Assembly (NCBI RefSeq): GCF_002338065.1
Contig: NZ_DDHJ01000005.1
Location: forward strand, 1-64,000
Length of the DNA: 64,000 bases
Direction: 5' to 3'
Origin: Pseudomonas sp. UBA1879
Lineage (GTDB): Bacteria > Pseudomonadota > Gammaproteobacteria > Pseudomonadales > Pseudomonadaceae
The notes under the pieces are model-generated. The model was given only the letters and a program-made list of their open reading frames with translations. It was not told where the DNA came from and did no database searches. The position numbers and the translations under genes are program-made. Numbering within the stretch: the first letter of the stretch is position 1; each line of letters starts with the position of its first letter. This document shows positions 1 to 9,735 of the stretch, one piece after another.

Positions 1-1111
<1,111 letters not shown>

Positions 1112-1192
1112 CTCCATCTTGGCGCGAGGCGTCTCTACCGGGTTGAGCGGGGGCCTCTGAGGGAGTGAGCGTGCGCACCCATGGCGGGTCGT

Positions 1193-1212
1193 CCTTCACC
1201 CAGCTGTGAAGG
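1193..1212. repeat. short perfect hairpin downstream of uvrB
   Basis: CCTTCAC and GTGAAGG form a perfect 7-bp stem around a 6-base loop. There is no T-tract, so it is not a convincing Rho-independent terminator. It lies in the 200-bp gap between uvrB and the next gene. Confidence 0.3.
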
Positions 1213-1313
1213 CGACCGCGTTCGTGAGCAAGCTCTCTCGTGTGTTCGTCTTGCCTTTGGTGTTAACTCCGGTCATCTGGTTTCCACGCCCATTTTAAGA
1301 AAGGTCCCTCACG

Positions 1314-1841
1314 ATGCAGCGAACCACTGACCGCCTGATCCTCAGACCGCCCACCCCCGATGATCTCGCCAGTCTGTTCGCCATCTACGGCGACCCGGCG
1401 ACCCATCAATTCAACCCGTTCGGGCCACTGACCCAGCGTGATCAGGCGCACTCCCTGCTCAACGGCTGGCTGGCGCACTGGCTAGAACAGGGCTATGGGC
1501 AATGGGCGATCAGCACCCGCGAAACGCCCGACGAGGTGATCGGTTTCGGTGGTCTCGATGCGCGCCTCTATGGCGACGTATTGCGCCTGAACCTCGGCTA
1601 TCGCTTCGGGCCGCAGGCATGGGGGCAGGGGTTCGCCACCGAGCTGAGTCAGGCGGCGCTGGACTTCGGATTTGCTGAACTGCGCGTGCCTGAGGTGTAC
1701 GCCATCGTCAGGCCCCTGCATTACGCCTCGATACGGGTGCTGGAAAAGGTCGGCATGTCGCGCATTGACACCCTCGACGACGTGCCGGGGCAGGCGCCGA
1801 GTCTGGTCTATCGGTCAATGCGCCCAAACACTGCCGTTTGA
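1314..1841 (+). CDS. GNAT-family N-acetyltransferase (RimJ/RimL-like)
   Basis: A 175-residue protein of the Acetyltransf_3 type, the group that includes ribosomal-protein N-acetyltransferases and many small-molecule acetylases. It starts with the usual TDRLILRPPTPDD strand and carries the acetyl-CoA loop as QAWGQGFATELS near residues 102-113. The substrate cannot be read from sequence. It stands alone on the plus strand, ends 3 bases before the convergent VOC gene, and has no strong Shine-Dalgarno sequence before the ATG. The family call is safe; the function is unknown. Confidence 0.85.
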   Translation: MQRTTDRLILRPPTPDDLASLFAIYGDPATHQFNPFGPLTQRDQAHSLLNGWLAHWLEQGYGQWAISTRETPDEVIGFGGLDARLYGDVLRLNLGYRFGPQAWGQGFATELSQAALDFGFAELRVPEVYAIVRPLHYASIRVLEKVGMSRIDTLDDVPGQAPSLVYRSMRPNTAV

Positions 1842-1844
1842 GCT

Positions 1845-2210
1845 TCAGTCGTCGCTCAATTCACAAAACCGCAGCCGATTGCCAAACGGGTCGACAATTT
1901 CCATCACCTTGCCCCACCCCTGTTGCTGGATGCCAGGCCGAGCGTGTGTGTAGCGCTTGGCGTTCAGCTCGGCATGCAGGCTGTCGATGTCGGTGACCGG
2001 CACGAAAACCGTCGAGCCCGGTGTGGCGTCGCCGTGATGGCCGGTCAGGTGAATCACCAGATCGCCTCGGCGCGCTTGGGCATACAGCGGCAAGTCCTTT
2101 TCGAAGCGATGCTCCCACTCGATGTGAAAGCCCAGAAAGTCCACGTAAAACGCTTTGGCCTGTTCTTCGGAAAAAATCCGCAGCAGCGGGATCGCCCCTG
2201 AAATCTGCAT
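1845..2210 (-). CDS. VOC-superfamily glyoxalase / bleomycin-resistance-like protein
   Basis: A 121-residue single-domain vicinal-oxygen-chelate protein. It has paired beta-alpha-beta-beta-beta halves: IPLLRIFSEEQAKAFYVDFLGF at the start and VMEIVDPFGNRLRF at the end, where the final E/D-rich strand supplies a metal ligand in this fold. The start was set at the ATG at 2210, preceded by AAGCAGG, rather than the earlier in-frame ATG at 2258, which would add 16 residues not typical of the family. Members include glyoxalases, dioxygenases and antibiotic-binding proteins, so the substrate is open. It converges on the GNAT gene. Confidence 0.82.
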   Translation of the reverse strand: MQISGAIPLLRIFSEEQAKAFYVDFLGFHIEWEHRFEKDLPLYAQARRGDLVIHLTGHHGDATPGSTVFVPVTDIDSLHAELNAKRYTHARPGIQQQGWGKVMEIVDPFGNRLRFCELSDD

Positions 2211-2322
2211 ACAACCTGCTTCCTTGATGGCGTGGGAGGGCGAGTCTAGCCCACTCAATGTTCTCGCGGCTGACGCACAGCCTCCGAAACTTTCACTGCA
2301 TCAGCGACCGACTCCGGGACAT

Positions 2323-2348
2323 GAAAAACCCGCCTCGAGAGGCGGGTT
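2323..2348 (-). terminator. Rho-independent terminator for the YgdI/YgdR lipoprotein gene
   Basis: AACCCGCCT pairs with AGGCGGGTT around a 4-base loop. Read on the minus strand the stem is followed by a run of five T. It lies about 30 bases past the stop of the 2381-2605 gene. Confidence 0.8.
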
Positions 2349-2380
2349 CTGGTGTTCGATCAGTTGGCGTCAGTCAGGCT

Positions 2381-2605
2381 TCACAGCTCTTTGACGGTAC
2401 GCACCTGATCTTTATTGATGCGGGTTTCTTTGCCGTCCAGCTGCTTGAACTCGTAGAAACCGGACTCTTCGTCGTACTTCGGCGTGTCGGTGGCCTGGAT
2501 TTCACGGCCATCGTTCAGGGTGATCACCGTCGGCGATGAGCAACCGGCGAGGGTGGCGAGGCCCAGTGCGAGCAGGAAGGCTGCGGGAATAGTCCGTGAT
2601 TTCAT
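2381..2605 (-). CDS. YgdI/YgdR-family small lipoprotein (DUF903)
   Basis: A 74-residue lipoprotein. The N-terminal signal ends in the lipobox LAGC, with the lipidated Cys near residue 22. The mature part is the SH3-like DUF903 fold, recognisable from VITLNDGREIQATDTPKYD and the C-terminal RINKDQVRTVKEL. Such proteins are small envelope lipoproteins of unknown function in gamma-proteobacteria. It is a single gene with its own terminator, lying downstream of mobA on the same strand with a gap of about 100 bases. Confidence 0.9.
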   Translation of the reverse strand: MKSRTIPAAFLLALGLATLAGCSSPTVITLNDGREIQATDTPKYDEESGFYEFKQLDGKETRINKDQVRTVKEL

Positions 2606-2706
2606 TACTGTGTCTCCGAGGGTGATTCTTTATGTAGTGACGGTTCTGACGCGGAGGTTGTCGGCAAAGTTCCATGAAAGATGCCCATCCTTGGCGTCTG
2701 GCCGAA

Positions 2707-3300
2707 TCAGCGTGCGAATGACGCCAAAACGTCCGGTGTATTGAGGTTCGCCAGCCTGGTGTCGCCCTCGTCGCATTGCAAGGCCACGGCACCCAGTTCG
2801 GCCAGGGTCCGGCGCGGGCTGCGCTGGCCCTGTTGCCAATGCTGCTCGAAAACCGCCGCGTGAACGGTAGGGATGCAGCACAGCAACGGTTGCCACTGTT
2901 CGCCTTCGCGGACCATCACCGGTCGGCCGGGATGCTCGAACGCCTTTTGCCGCAGAGCGGTCAGCAGGGCAAGGTCCAGCAGCGGTTGATCGCAGGGCAT
3001 GACCAGCAGAACGTCATGGCGCGCCACGGCGATCCCGGCGCGGATACCTGCATAGGGGCCGGGAAAACCGCTTTCGTCGTCTTCAACCAGGCGGTCGGCC
3101 AGCGGCGCATAACGCTCCTGGTTGCGATTGCAGGAAATGATCAGGTCGTCGGTCAAGGGGCGGGTCAGACGATGAAGGTGCTGTATCAATGGCTCGCCAC
3201 GCCAGTCGATCAGGCCCTTGTCACGGCCGCCCATGCGCTGACCCTGACCGCCGGCCAGCAGCAGGATCGAGCAGGGCGGCAGGGTGTCGGAAGCGGTCAT
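2707..3300 (-). CDS. mobA: molybdenum cofactor guanylyltransferase MobA
   Basis: A 197-residue cytoplasmic enzyme that joins GMP from GTP to molybdopterin to make the bis-MGD cofactor of DMSO-reductase-family enzymes. The N-terminal nucleotide-binding loop reads [18 protein letters not shown], and the metal-binding Asp is in [10 protein letters not shown]. Length fits the family (about 190-200). It is divergent from moaB-moeA, with 77 bases between the two starts that probably hold both promoters, and all three genes act in the same cofactor pathway. Confidence 0.95.
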   Translation of the reverse strand: MTASDTLPPCSILLLAGGQGQRMGGRDKGLIDWRGEPLIQHLHRLTRPLTDDLIISCNRNQERYAPLADRLVEDDESGFPGPYAGIRAGIAVARHDVLLVMPCDQPLLDLALLTALRQKAFEHPGRPVMVREGEQWQPLLCCIPTVHAAVFEQHWQQGQRSPRRTLAELGAVALQCDEGDTRLANLNTPDVLASFAR

Positions 3301-3377
3301 GATGCACTCGTCCAGCAGAGAAATGAGAGGTGCTGTGATATAACACCGGACTGTTTTCCCTACAACCGGACCCGCTG

Positions 3378-3917
3378 ATGAAAGCCAAGGCTGAGACCCC
3401 GTTCGTGCCGCTGAACATTGCCGTTCTGACCGTGAGCGACACCCGCACCTTCGAAAACGATACCTCGGGGCAGATGTTCGTCGATCGCCTTACCGCCGCC
3501 GGTCATGGCCTGATCGACCGAAAGCTGCTCAAGGACGACCTCTACAAAATCCGCGCCCAGGTCGCGACGTGGATTGCCGATGATGACGTGCAAGTGGTGC
3601 TGATCACCGGCGGCACGGGCTTCACCGGCCGTGACAGCACCCCCGAAGCCGTGGCGTGCCTGCTGGACAAACAGGTCGATGGCTTCGGTGAGCTGTTCCG
3701 GCAGATTTCAGTGCCGGATATCGGCAGCTCGACCATTCAATCCCGCGCGTTGGCGGGGCTGGCCAACGGCACGCTGGTCTGCTGCCTGCCGGGTTCGACC
3801 AACGCCGTGCGCACCGGTTGGGACGGGATTCTGGCCGATCAACTGAACAATAGCTTCCGCCCCTGCAATTTCGTGCCGCACCTGAAAAAAGCCGAGCCTT
3901 GCGCGCCCCGTGGATGA
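3378..3917 (+). CDS. moaB: molybdopterin adenylyltransferase-type protein MoaB
   Basis: A 179-residue protein of the MoaB/Mog fold, which adenylates molybdopterin before metal insertion by MoeA. The glycine-rich loop [16 protein letters not shown] and the later CLPGSTNAV are the conserved MPT-binding signatures. The MoaB type rather than the larger Mog type is judged from length and neighbourhood. It is followed after 6 bases by moeA, and both are divergent from mobA, so this is a compact cofactor-maturation locus. Confidence 0.92.
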   Translation: MKAKAETPFVPLNIAVLTVSDTRTFENDTSGQMFVDRLTAAGHGLIDRKLLKDDLYKIRAQVATWIADDDVQVVLITGGTGFTGRDSTPEAVACLLDKQVDGFGELFRQISVPDIGSSTIQSRALAGLANGTLVCCLPGSTNAVRTGWDGILADQLNNSFRPCNFVPHLKKAEPCAPRG

Positions 3918-3923
3918 CAATCG

Positions 3924-5138
3924 ATGAGCAAGCCTGAACCGCGTGGCCTGATTCCGGTGGAAGAGGCCATGGAACGCCTGATGGCCCTGGCCGCCGACGC
4001 GCCGATCACCGAGTGTGAAACCGTCGCCTTGGCCGACGCCCAAGGGCGCATCCTTGCCGACGATTTGATCTCCACCCTCGATCTGCCGCCGTGGCCGAAC
4101 AGTGCCATGGACGGTTACGCCCTGCGTGTCGCCGACTGGACGGGCGAGCCATTGCCAGTCAGCCAGCGGATCTTCGCCGGGCACGCGCCGTTGCCGTTGC
4201 AGCCCGGCACTTGCGCGCGGATTTTCACCGGTGCCCCGGTCCCGGAAGGCGCGGACTGTGTGGAAATGCAGGAAAACGCCGAGGTCCAGGCTGATGAGCG
4301 CGTGCGCTTTCTGGAGCCGTTGCGCGCCGACCTCAACATCCGCCCCAAAGGCCAGGAAACCACGGTCGGCGACAAGGTATTGGACGCTGGCACCGTGATG
4401 ACTCCCATCGAACTGGGGCTGGCCGCCACGTTGGGGCTGGGTGAGTTGAGCGTCAGGCGCCGGGCGCGGGTGGCGGTGTTGTCCACGGGCGATGAGTTGA
4501 TCGAGCCGGGTCAGCCACTGGGGCCGGGACAGATCTACAACAGCAACCGCGTGCTGCTGTGCAGCTGGCTTGAGCGACTGGGCTGCGAAGTGGTGGACGC
4601 CGGCATTCTGGCCGACGACCTGGAAAAAACCCGTGCAGCGCTCGGGGCCTTGAGCGATGTCGACCTGATCCTGTCCACGGGCGGCGTGTCGGTGGGTGAG
4701 GCGGATTTCCTTGGCCATGCGCTGCGGGAAGAGGGCGAAATTTCGCTGTGGAAACTCGCCATCAAACCGGGCAAGCCGTTGACCTTCGGCCATTTTCGAG
4801 GCGTTCCGGTCATCGGCTTGCCAGGCAACCCGGCGTCGACGCTGGTGACGTTCGCCTTGCTGGCCCGGCCTTATCTGCTGCGTCGTCTGAGCGTCGCCGA
4901 GGTCAAACCGCTGCACTTCAAGGTGCCCGCCGGTTTCGCCTGGCCCAAACCCGGCACCCGTCGCGAGTACCTGCGCGGTCGGCTGAAGCAAGGCCGATTG
5001 ATCGCCTATCGCAACCAGAGCTCCGGCGTGTTGCGCAGCGCGGCCTGGGCCGACGGGCTGATCGAGATCATGGAAGGCACCACCGTCGTCGAAGGCGATC
5101 TGCTGAATTTCATCCCGTTAAGCGAGGTGCTGGGCTGA
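3924..5138 (+). CDS. moeA: molybdopterin molybdenumtransferase MoeA
   Basis: A 404-residue enzyme that inserts molybdate into adenylated molybdopterin. It shows the full MoeA domain order: N-terminal domain with PWPNSAMDGYALR, domain III (MoaB-like) with VLSTGDELIEPG, STGGVSVGEADF and GLPGNPAS, and the C-terminal beta domain ending EGDLLNFIPLSEVLG. It lies 6 bases after moaB and is almost certainly cotranscribed. Pseudomonas genomes often carry more than one moeA-like gene, so whether this is the only copy cannot be told here. Confidence 0.95.
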   Translation: MSKPEPRGLIPVEEAMERLMALAADAPITECETVALADAQGRILADDLISTLDLPPWPNSAMDGYALRVADWTGEPLPVSQRIFAGHAPLPLQPGTCARIFTGAPVPEGADCVEMQENAEVQADERVRFLEPLRADLNIRPKGQETTVGDKVLDAGTVMTPIELGLAATLGLGELSVRRRARVAVLSTGDELIEPGQPLGPGQIYNSNRVLLCSWLERLGCEVVDAGILADDLEKTRAALGALSDVDLILSTGGVSVGEADFLGHALREEGEISLWKLAIKPGKPLTFGHFRGVPVIGLPGNPASTLVTFALLARPYLLRRLSVAEVKPLHFKVPAGFAWPKPGTRREYLRGRLKQGRLIAYRNQSSGVLRSAAWADGLIEIMEGTTVVEGDLLNFIPLSEVLG

Positions 5139-5228
5139 CAGGCGGCTGGATCCAATCGCCAAAACCTGAGCTACGCTCAAAGTGCGTCATGACAAATGGG
5201 TATCCTGTATTTGCCCCGGAGTATTGTT

Positions 5229-6155
5229 ATGCAGCCTTTGCGCGTGGCTTGTGTGATTCCGACCTACAACGGGCGCAGGGAGCTTGAGCGTTTGCTCGAT
5301 TCGCTCGCTGCGCAAACCGCGACCTTCGACACGCTGATTGTCGACTCCAGCTCCACCGATGGCACGTGGGAATTGGCCCGCGCGCGCTGCGCCCACGCCG
5401 TGCAGATCGCCAGTAAGGATTTCAACCACGGCGGCACCCGGCAGATGATGGCCGAGACTCATCCCGGCTACGACGTGTTCGTCTACCTGACCCAAGACGC
5501 CTACCTCGAAGACCCGCGGGCGGTGGAAAACATCCTCCTGCCGTTCGAAGACCCTCTGGTCGGCGCCGCGTGTGGCCGTCAGTTGCCGCACCTCGATGCC
5601 ACAGTGCTGGCGCAGCACGCGCGCTGGTTCAACTATCCCCCGGTGTCGCGGATCAAAACCCTCGCCGACATTCCGGAAATGGGCATCAAGGTGCCGTTCA
5701 TGTCCAACTCGTTCGCCGCTTACCGGCGCGATGCGCTGCGGGCGGTGGGCGGGTTCCCGCGCCACGTCATTCTGTCCGAAGACATGTACGTCGCCGCGCG
5801 GATGCTGCTGTCCCATTGGAAAGTCGCTTATCAGGGCTCGGCCGTGTGTCGGCATTCCCACAACTACAGCTTGCGCGAAGAATTTCGCCGGTACTTCGAC
5901 ATCGGCGTCTTCCAGGCCCGGGAATCGTGGATTCACGCGCGCTTCGGTGGCGCCCGAAAAGAAGGGTTTCGCTACGTGAAGTCCGAGCTGGATTTTCTCG
6001 GCGCCCGACGCTGGTATCTGTGGCCGTCGTCGTTTCTGCGCAACGGCCTGAAGCTGCTGGCGTTCAAACTGGGCAAGGAAGAGGCGCGCCTGTCGCGGCC
6101 CCTGAAGCGGCGGTTGGGGATGTACAAGCGCTTTTGGGACAGCGAACACGCCTGA
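5229..6155 (+). CDS. family 2 glycosyltransferase, rhamnosyltransferase-like
   Basis: A 308-residue GT-A enzyme. It begins VACVIPTYNGRRELERLL, has the nucleotide-sugar residues in DSSSTDGTWE, and carries DFNHGGTR, a signature typical of bacterial rhamnosyltransferases of the RfbN/RfbF kind. The C-terminal half has paired aromatic and basic residues suited to membrane contact but no clear transmembrane helix. The start was placed at 5229 because GGAG lies 8 bases upstream; the in-frame ATG at 5196 has none. It stands alone, about 90 bases after moeA and 2.2 kb beyond the end of the psl operon. It could supply the GT2 role of the missing pslC, but that is inference. Confidence 0.85.
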   Translation: MQPLRVACVIPTYNGRRELERLLDSLAAQTATFDTLIVDSSSTDGTWELARARCAHAVQIASKDFNHGGTRQMMAETHPGYDVFVYLTQDAYLEDPRAVENILLPFEDPLVGAACGRQLPHLDATVLAQHARWFNYPPVSRIKTLADIPEMGIKVPFMSNSFAAYRRDALRAVGGFPRHVILSEDMYVAARMLLSHWKVAYQGSAVCRHSHNYSLREEFRRYFDIGVFQARESWIHARFGGARKEGFRYVKSELDFLGARRWYLWPSSFLRNGLKLLAFKLGKEEARLSRPLKRRLGMYKRFWDSEHA

Positions 6156-6257
6156 GCGATTGCGGTTCGTCGTGAAGGGAGGCATGAATCGGCGCTGGAT
6201 TTCCGCTCGGGATAGCCGACAATGACGCGACTTTTTTCAGACCAGAAAGGGCACGTC

Positions 6258-7448
6258 ATGCAAAAGCCACTGCAAGGGATTCGGGTCATCGAACTCGGGC
6301 AGCTGATCGCCGGGCCGTTCGCGGCGAAGATGCTGGGTGAGTTCGGCGCCGATGTGATCAAAATCGAACCGCCGGGCACCGGCGACCCCCTGCGCAAATG
6401 GCGCCTGTTGCACGAAGGCACATCGGTGTGGTGGGCGGTGTCCTCTCGCAACAAGCGCTCGGTGACCCTCGACCTGCGCGAACCTGAAGGTCAGGACGTA
6501 GTGCGCACATTGCTCGCCGAAGCCGATGTGCTGGTGGAGAACTTTCGCCCCGGCACGCTGGAAGGTTGGGGGCTGGGCTGGAAAGAACTGCACGCACTGA
6601 ACCCCAAGCTGGTGATGCTGCGCGTCTCCGGCTATGGCCAGACCGGGCCGTATCGCGATCGTCCCGGCTTCGGCGTGGTGGGCGAGGCCATGGGCGGCTT
6701 GCGGCACCTGTCGGGTGAGACAGGCCGCACGCCGGTTCGAGTGGGCGTTTCGATCGGCGATTCGCTGTCGGCGCTGCATGGCGTCATTGGTGTGTTGCTG
6801 GCCTTGCGGCATCGCGATCAGAACGGCGGCGAGGGTCAGGAAATCGACGTCGCGCTGTACGAGTCGGTGTTCAACATGATGGAAAGCCTGATTCCCGAAT
6901 ACTCGGTGTTCGGCGCCGTGCGGCAACCGGCGGGGAGCAGCCTGCCAGGGATCGCGCCGTCCAACGCGTACCGCTGCCGCGATGGCCGATACGCGCTGAT
7001 CGCCGGCAATGGCGACAGCATCTATCAGCGGCTAATGGCCTTGATCGAGCGCCCCGATCTGGCGTCCGACCCGGCGCTGGCGCACAACGATGGCCGGGTG
7101 AAGCAGGTGGAGCTGATCGACGCGGCGATCTCTGCCTGGGCGGCGAGCCTCGACCTCGACGACGTGCTGGCCAGACTCACGGCGGCGCGAATTCCCGCCG
7201 GGAAAATCTACGACGCGGCAGACATCGCCAGCGATCCGCATTACCAGGCGCGGGACATGCTGCTGGACGGTCAGCTGGACGACGGCACGCCGGTCACGTT
7301 GCCGGGTATCGTGCCGAAACTGGGCACCACGCCGGGCGGTGTGAGTCGTCCGGCCCCGACCCTCGGGCAACACACCGATGAGGTCCTGGCAGAATTGGGC
7401 ATCAATGCCGAACAGCGCGCGGCATGGCGGGCACGGGGCCTCATTTGA
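6258..7448 (+). CDS. class III CoA-transferase (CaiB/BaiF family)
   Basis: A 396-residue enzyme that moves CoA between carboxylic acids through an aspartyl-CoA intermediate. It starts with IRVIELGQLIAGPFAAKMLG and IKIEPPGTGDPLRKW, the usual N-terminal motifs. The catalytic Asp is in VSIGDSLSALHG at about residue 168, matching Asp169 of formyl-CoA transferase. The start at 6258 has AAAGGG upstream. The VOC gene follows after 19 bases, which suggests an operon. The acids used cannot be predicted. Confidence 0.9.
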   Translation: MQKPLQGIRVIELGQLIAGPFAAKMLGEFGADVIKIEPPGTGDPLRKWRLLHEGTSVWWAVSSRNKRSVTLDLREPEGQDVVRTLLAEADVLVENFRPGTLEGWGLGWKELHALNPKLVMLRVSGYGQTGPYRDRPGFGVVGEAMGGLRHLSGETGRTPVRVGVSIGDSLSALHGVIGVLLALRHRDQNGGEGQEIDVALYESVFNMMESLIPEYSVFGAVRQPAGSSLPGIAPSNAYRCRDGRYALIAGNGDSIYQRLMALIERPDLASDPALAHNDGRVKQVELIDAAISAWAASLDLDDVLARLTAARIPAGKIYDAADIASDPHYQARDMLLDGQLDDGTPVTLPGIVPKLGTTPGGVSRPAPTLGQHTDEVLAELGINAEQRAAWRARGLI

Positions 7449-7467
7449 ACCACACACGGAGCGCGAC

Positions 7468-7845
7468 ATGATCGATCACCTTGACCATCTGGTCCTCACC
7501 GCAGTGGATGCTGACGCCACCGTGGATTTCTACACCCGCGTGCTTGGCATGCACTTGGAAACCTTCGGCGCGGGGCGCATGGCATTCACTTTCGGCCAGC
7601 AGAAAATCAACCTGCACCTGCGCGGCAAAGAGTTCGAACCCAAAGCCCACGTCCCCGTCCCTGGCGCCCTGGACCTGTGCTTCATCGCCTCGATCCCGCT
7701 GGACGAGGTCATCGCCCGCCTCAACGCCGCGCCCTGGCCCATCATCGAAGGCCCGGTGATGCGCACCGGCGCGACCGGCCCGATTCGTTCGGTGTACGTG
7801 CGCGATCCGGATTTGAACCTGATCGAGATATCGGAAAGGGCGTGA
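7468..7845 (+). CDS. VOC-superfamily (glyoxalase-like) protein
   Basis: A 125-residue single-domain VOC protein. It opens IDHLDHLVLTAVDADATVDFYTRVLG with a likely metal-ligand His, and ends RSVYVRDPDLNLIEIS where the Glu is the usual last ligand. GGAG lies before the ATG at 7468. It is the second gene of a probable pair with the CoA-transferase. Its last eight codons are duplicated, in decayed form, 220 bp downstream as part of a tandem repeat. Substrate unknown. Confidence 0.85.
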   Translation: MIDHLDHLVLTAVDADATVDFYTRVLGMHLETFGAGRMAFTFGQQKINLHLRGKEFEPKAHVPVPGALDLCFIASIPLDEVIARLNAAPWPIIEGPVMRTGATGPIRSVYVRDPDLNLIEISERA

Positions 7846-8259
7846 AGCAAGCCGATTGACGGGCGGCAACCATGGCAGGCCAGCAAAAATGGGGTGTCTG
7901 TCACGCCGCTTTCGCTGCCGTCGTACCTCCGGCGGCTCCTACAAGGCGTGGAGTGGTGTCCAACTTCTTGGGACCAATTCAGTTCTGTAGGAGACGCCGG
8001 AGGCACGACGGCAGCGATCGGCGCGCAGCGGCAGCAAAATTGATCGGATATTGGAGAGGGCGTGAAGCAAGCCAATTGACCGGCGGCAACCGTGGCAGGC
8101 CAGCAGAAATGCGGTGTCTGTCACGCCGCTTTCGCTGCCGTCGTACCTCCGGCGGCTCCTACAAGGCGTGGAGTGGCCTCCAACTTCATGGGGCCAATTC
8201 AGTTCTGTAGGAGACGCCGGAGGCACGACGGCAGCGATCTGGCGCGCAGCGGCAGCAAG
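7820..8259. repeat. two-copy 220-bp tandem duplication, each with a 31-bp inverted repeat
   Basis: Two head-to-tail copies, about 7820-8039 and 8040-8259, are roughly 95 percent identical by eye. Each copy starts inside the 3' end of the VOC gene, or its decayed image in copy 2, and includes an inverted repeat. The arms are 7913-7943 with 7986-8016, and 8133-8163 with 8206-8236; they begin CGCTGCCGTCGT and end CTCCTACA, a REP-like sequence. The repeats fill the gap between the convergent VOC and pslK genes, so they may also act as transcript ends. No open reading frame in the region looks real. Confidence 0.9.
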
Positions 8260-8310
8260 CTCTGCGCCCGGTTTTGTCTGACACTGCGCAAGTGAACCGC
8301 CCTCCGCCGA

Positions 8311-9726
8311 TCAACGCTGCGTCTCCCGCCACGGCCTCAACCACAGCGCCAACCCCGCCAGCAACGCCGCGCCGTATGCGCAACTCAACCCCAATTGCAG
8401 CCAGACATTGCCCAGGGGGTGCAGCAGCGTCGCGGCCAGCAGCATCACGCCGGCACCGAGCAGCCACTGCTGACGCCAGGGCAGGACATCGAGCAGTCCC
8501 TGGCGGCGCATCAGCAGGACACCGGTGAGCATGGCTCCGGCGAGTGCCGCCATAGCGATGCCGATCAGCCCGAAGAAAAATGGCAACAGAGCAAGCGACA
8601 CGGCGTTGAGCAGACTGCCCGTGAGCTCGCAAGCCAGCGGCAGGCGGGTGTCCCCGGCGGCATAGGCATAACGGGCGAGCAGGGCGTTCCAGGCGCCGAA
8701 CATCAGCGGCACGGCGAACCACGCCAGCAGCCCCGGCAGCGGACCATCGACCGCCTGATTCGGCAGCAGCAGCGCCACCAATGCCCCTGCTGCGCCGATC
8801 AATCCGGCCACGGCGGGAACGGTCAACAGCGTGGCGCTGCTCAACCCGCTGCGCAGCAAGGCCATGCGCTGTTTACCTTCGGCACCGCTCATCAGCCCCA
8901 ACAGCACCTGATTCAGGCTCATCAGCGCTATCAGCGGCAGGTTGATCAGCTTGCGGGCCAGGTTGACCCAGGTCACCGCGCCTTCCCCCAGCAATGACGC
9001 CACCATCCGCTCCAGCAGCGCCAGGCCCTGACTCGCCAGGTTGCTGCTGAGCAGCGGTCCGATGCGCTGCAACAGCTCACGTCCGGCGCCGGGCGCGCGG
9101 TTGACATGCCAGGGGCGCCAGCCTTCGCCGCATAACGAAGGCAGCAGTAGACCGGGCATCAGCAGGCTGCCCAGCAGGCAGGCACAGGCCAGACCCGTCG
9201 GCGTTGCGGCGTGGCGCATCACGGCGAGATAAAGGACGGGCGGCAGGTTGAACAGCAGCGAACCCAGCCCCGCCAGGACAAACCGCGAACGCGCCTGCAA
9301 CGGCACGCAGAGCAGGGCGTGCAGCAGAAAGCCCGGTGCCGACCAGGCCAGCCATTGCAGCGATCCGGCCGCCAGCCCGTAGCCCTCGGTGACCAGTCCA
9401 GGGCCGATCAGCCTTACCCAAAACGGCGCGCCCACACTCAACAGCCCACTGATGCCCAACCCGCACAGCAGCACGCGGGGCACCATTGCACTCAGCCAGT
9501 CGCGCTGCGCCTGCGCGTCGCGTTGCTGATACAGGGGCAACGCGGCGGCGCTCAGCAACCCTGCCGCCAGGGCCATGCGCAACGCCTCGGGCAGAAACAG
9601 CGACACCAAAAACGCATCGCTGCGCTCACCCGCGCCCCAGGCCGCCACCAACAGCCACTCGCGAGCGAATCCGGCCGCCAGCCCGGTCAGGGTGGCGAGG
9701 GTCAGCCACAACGTCGAGCCCAACAT
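8311..9726 (-). CDS. pslK: MurJ/MviN-like polysaccharide flippase PslK
   Basis: A 471-residue polytopic inner-membrane protein with about 12-14 hydrophobic helices and a short Arg-rich tail (RPWRETQR). The N-terminal LTGLAAGFAREWLLVAAWGAG and the WVNLARKLINLP segment are of the MurJ/MviN lipid-linked oligosaccharide flippase type. In P. aeruginosa the gene in this position after pslJ is pslK, of nearly the same length. It should move lipid-linked Psl repeat units to the periplasm. Here it is the last gene of the operon, 9 bases after the acetyltransferase gene. Confidence 0.85.
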   Translation of the reverse strand: MLGSTLWLTLATLTGLAAGFAREWLLVAAWGAGERSDAFLVSLFLPEALRMALAAGLLSAAALPLYQQRDAQAQRDWLSAMVPRVLLCGLGISGLLSVGAPFWVRLIGPGLVTEGYGLAAGSLQWLAWSAPGFLLHALLCVPLQARSRFVLAGLGSLLFNLPPVLYLAVMRHAATPTGLACACLLGSLLMPGLLLPSLCGEGWRPWHVNRAPGAGRELLQRIGPLLSSNLASQGLALLERMVASLLGEGAVTWVNLARKLINLPLIALMSLNQVLLGLMSGAEGKQRMALLRSGLSSATLLTVPAVAGLIGAAGALVALLLPNQAVDGPLPGLLAWFAVPLMFGAWNALLARYAYAAGDTRLPLACELTGSLLNAVSLALLPFFFGLIGIAMAALAGAMLTGVLLMRRQGLLDVLPWRQQWLLGAGVMLLAATLLHPLGNVWLQLGLSCAYGAALLAGLALWLRPWRETQR

Positions 9727-9735
9727 CGACGCGGC

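Noticed and set aside
7820..8259. CRISPR-like array
   Set aside because: Only two copies of a 220-bp unit with internal palindromes; no short regular repeats and spacers, and no cas genes.
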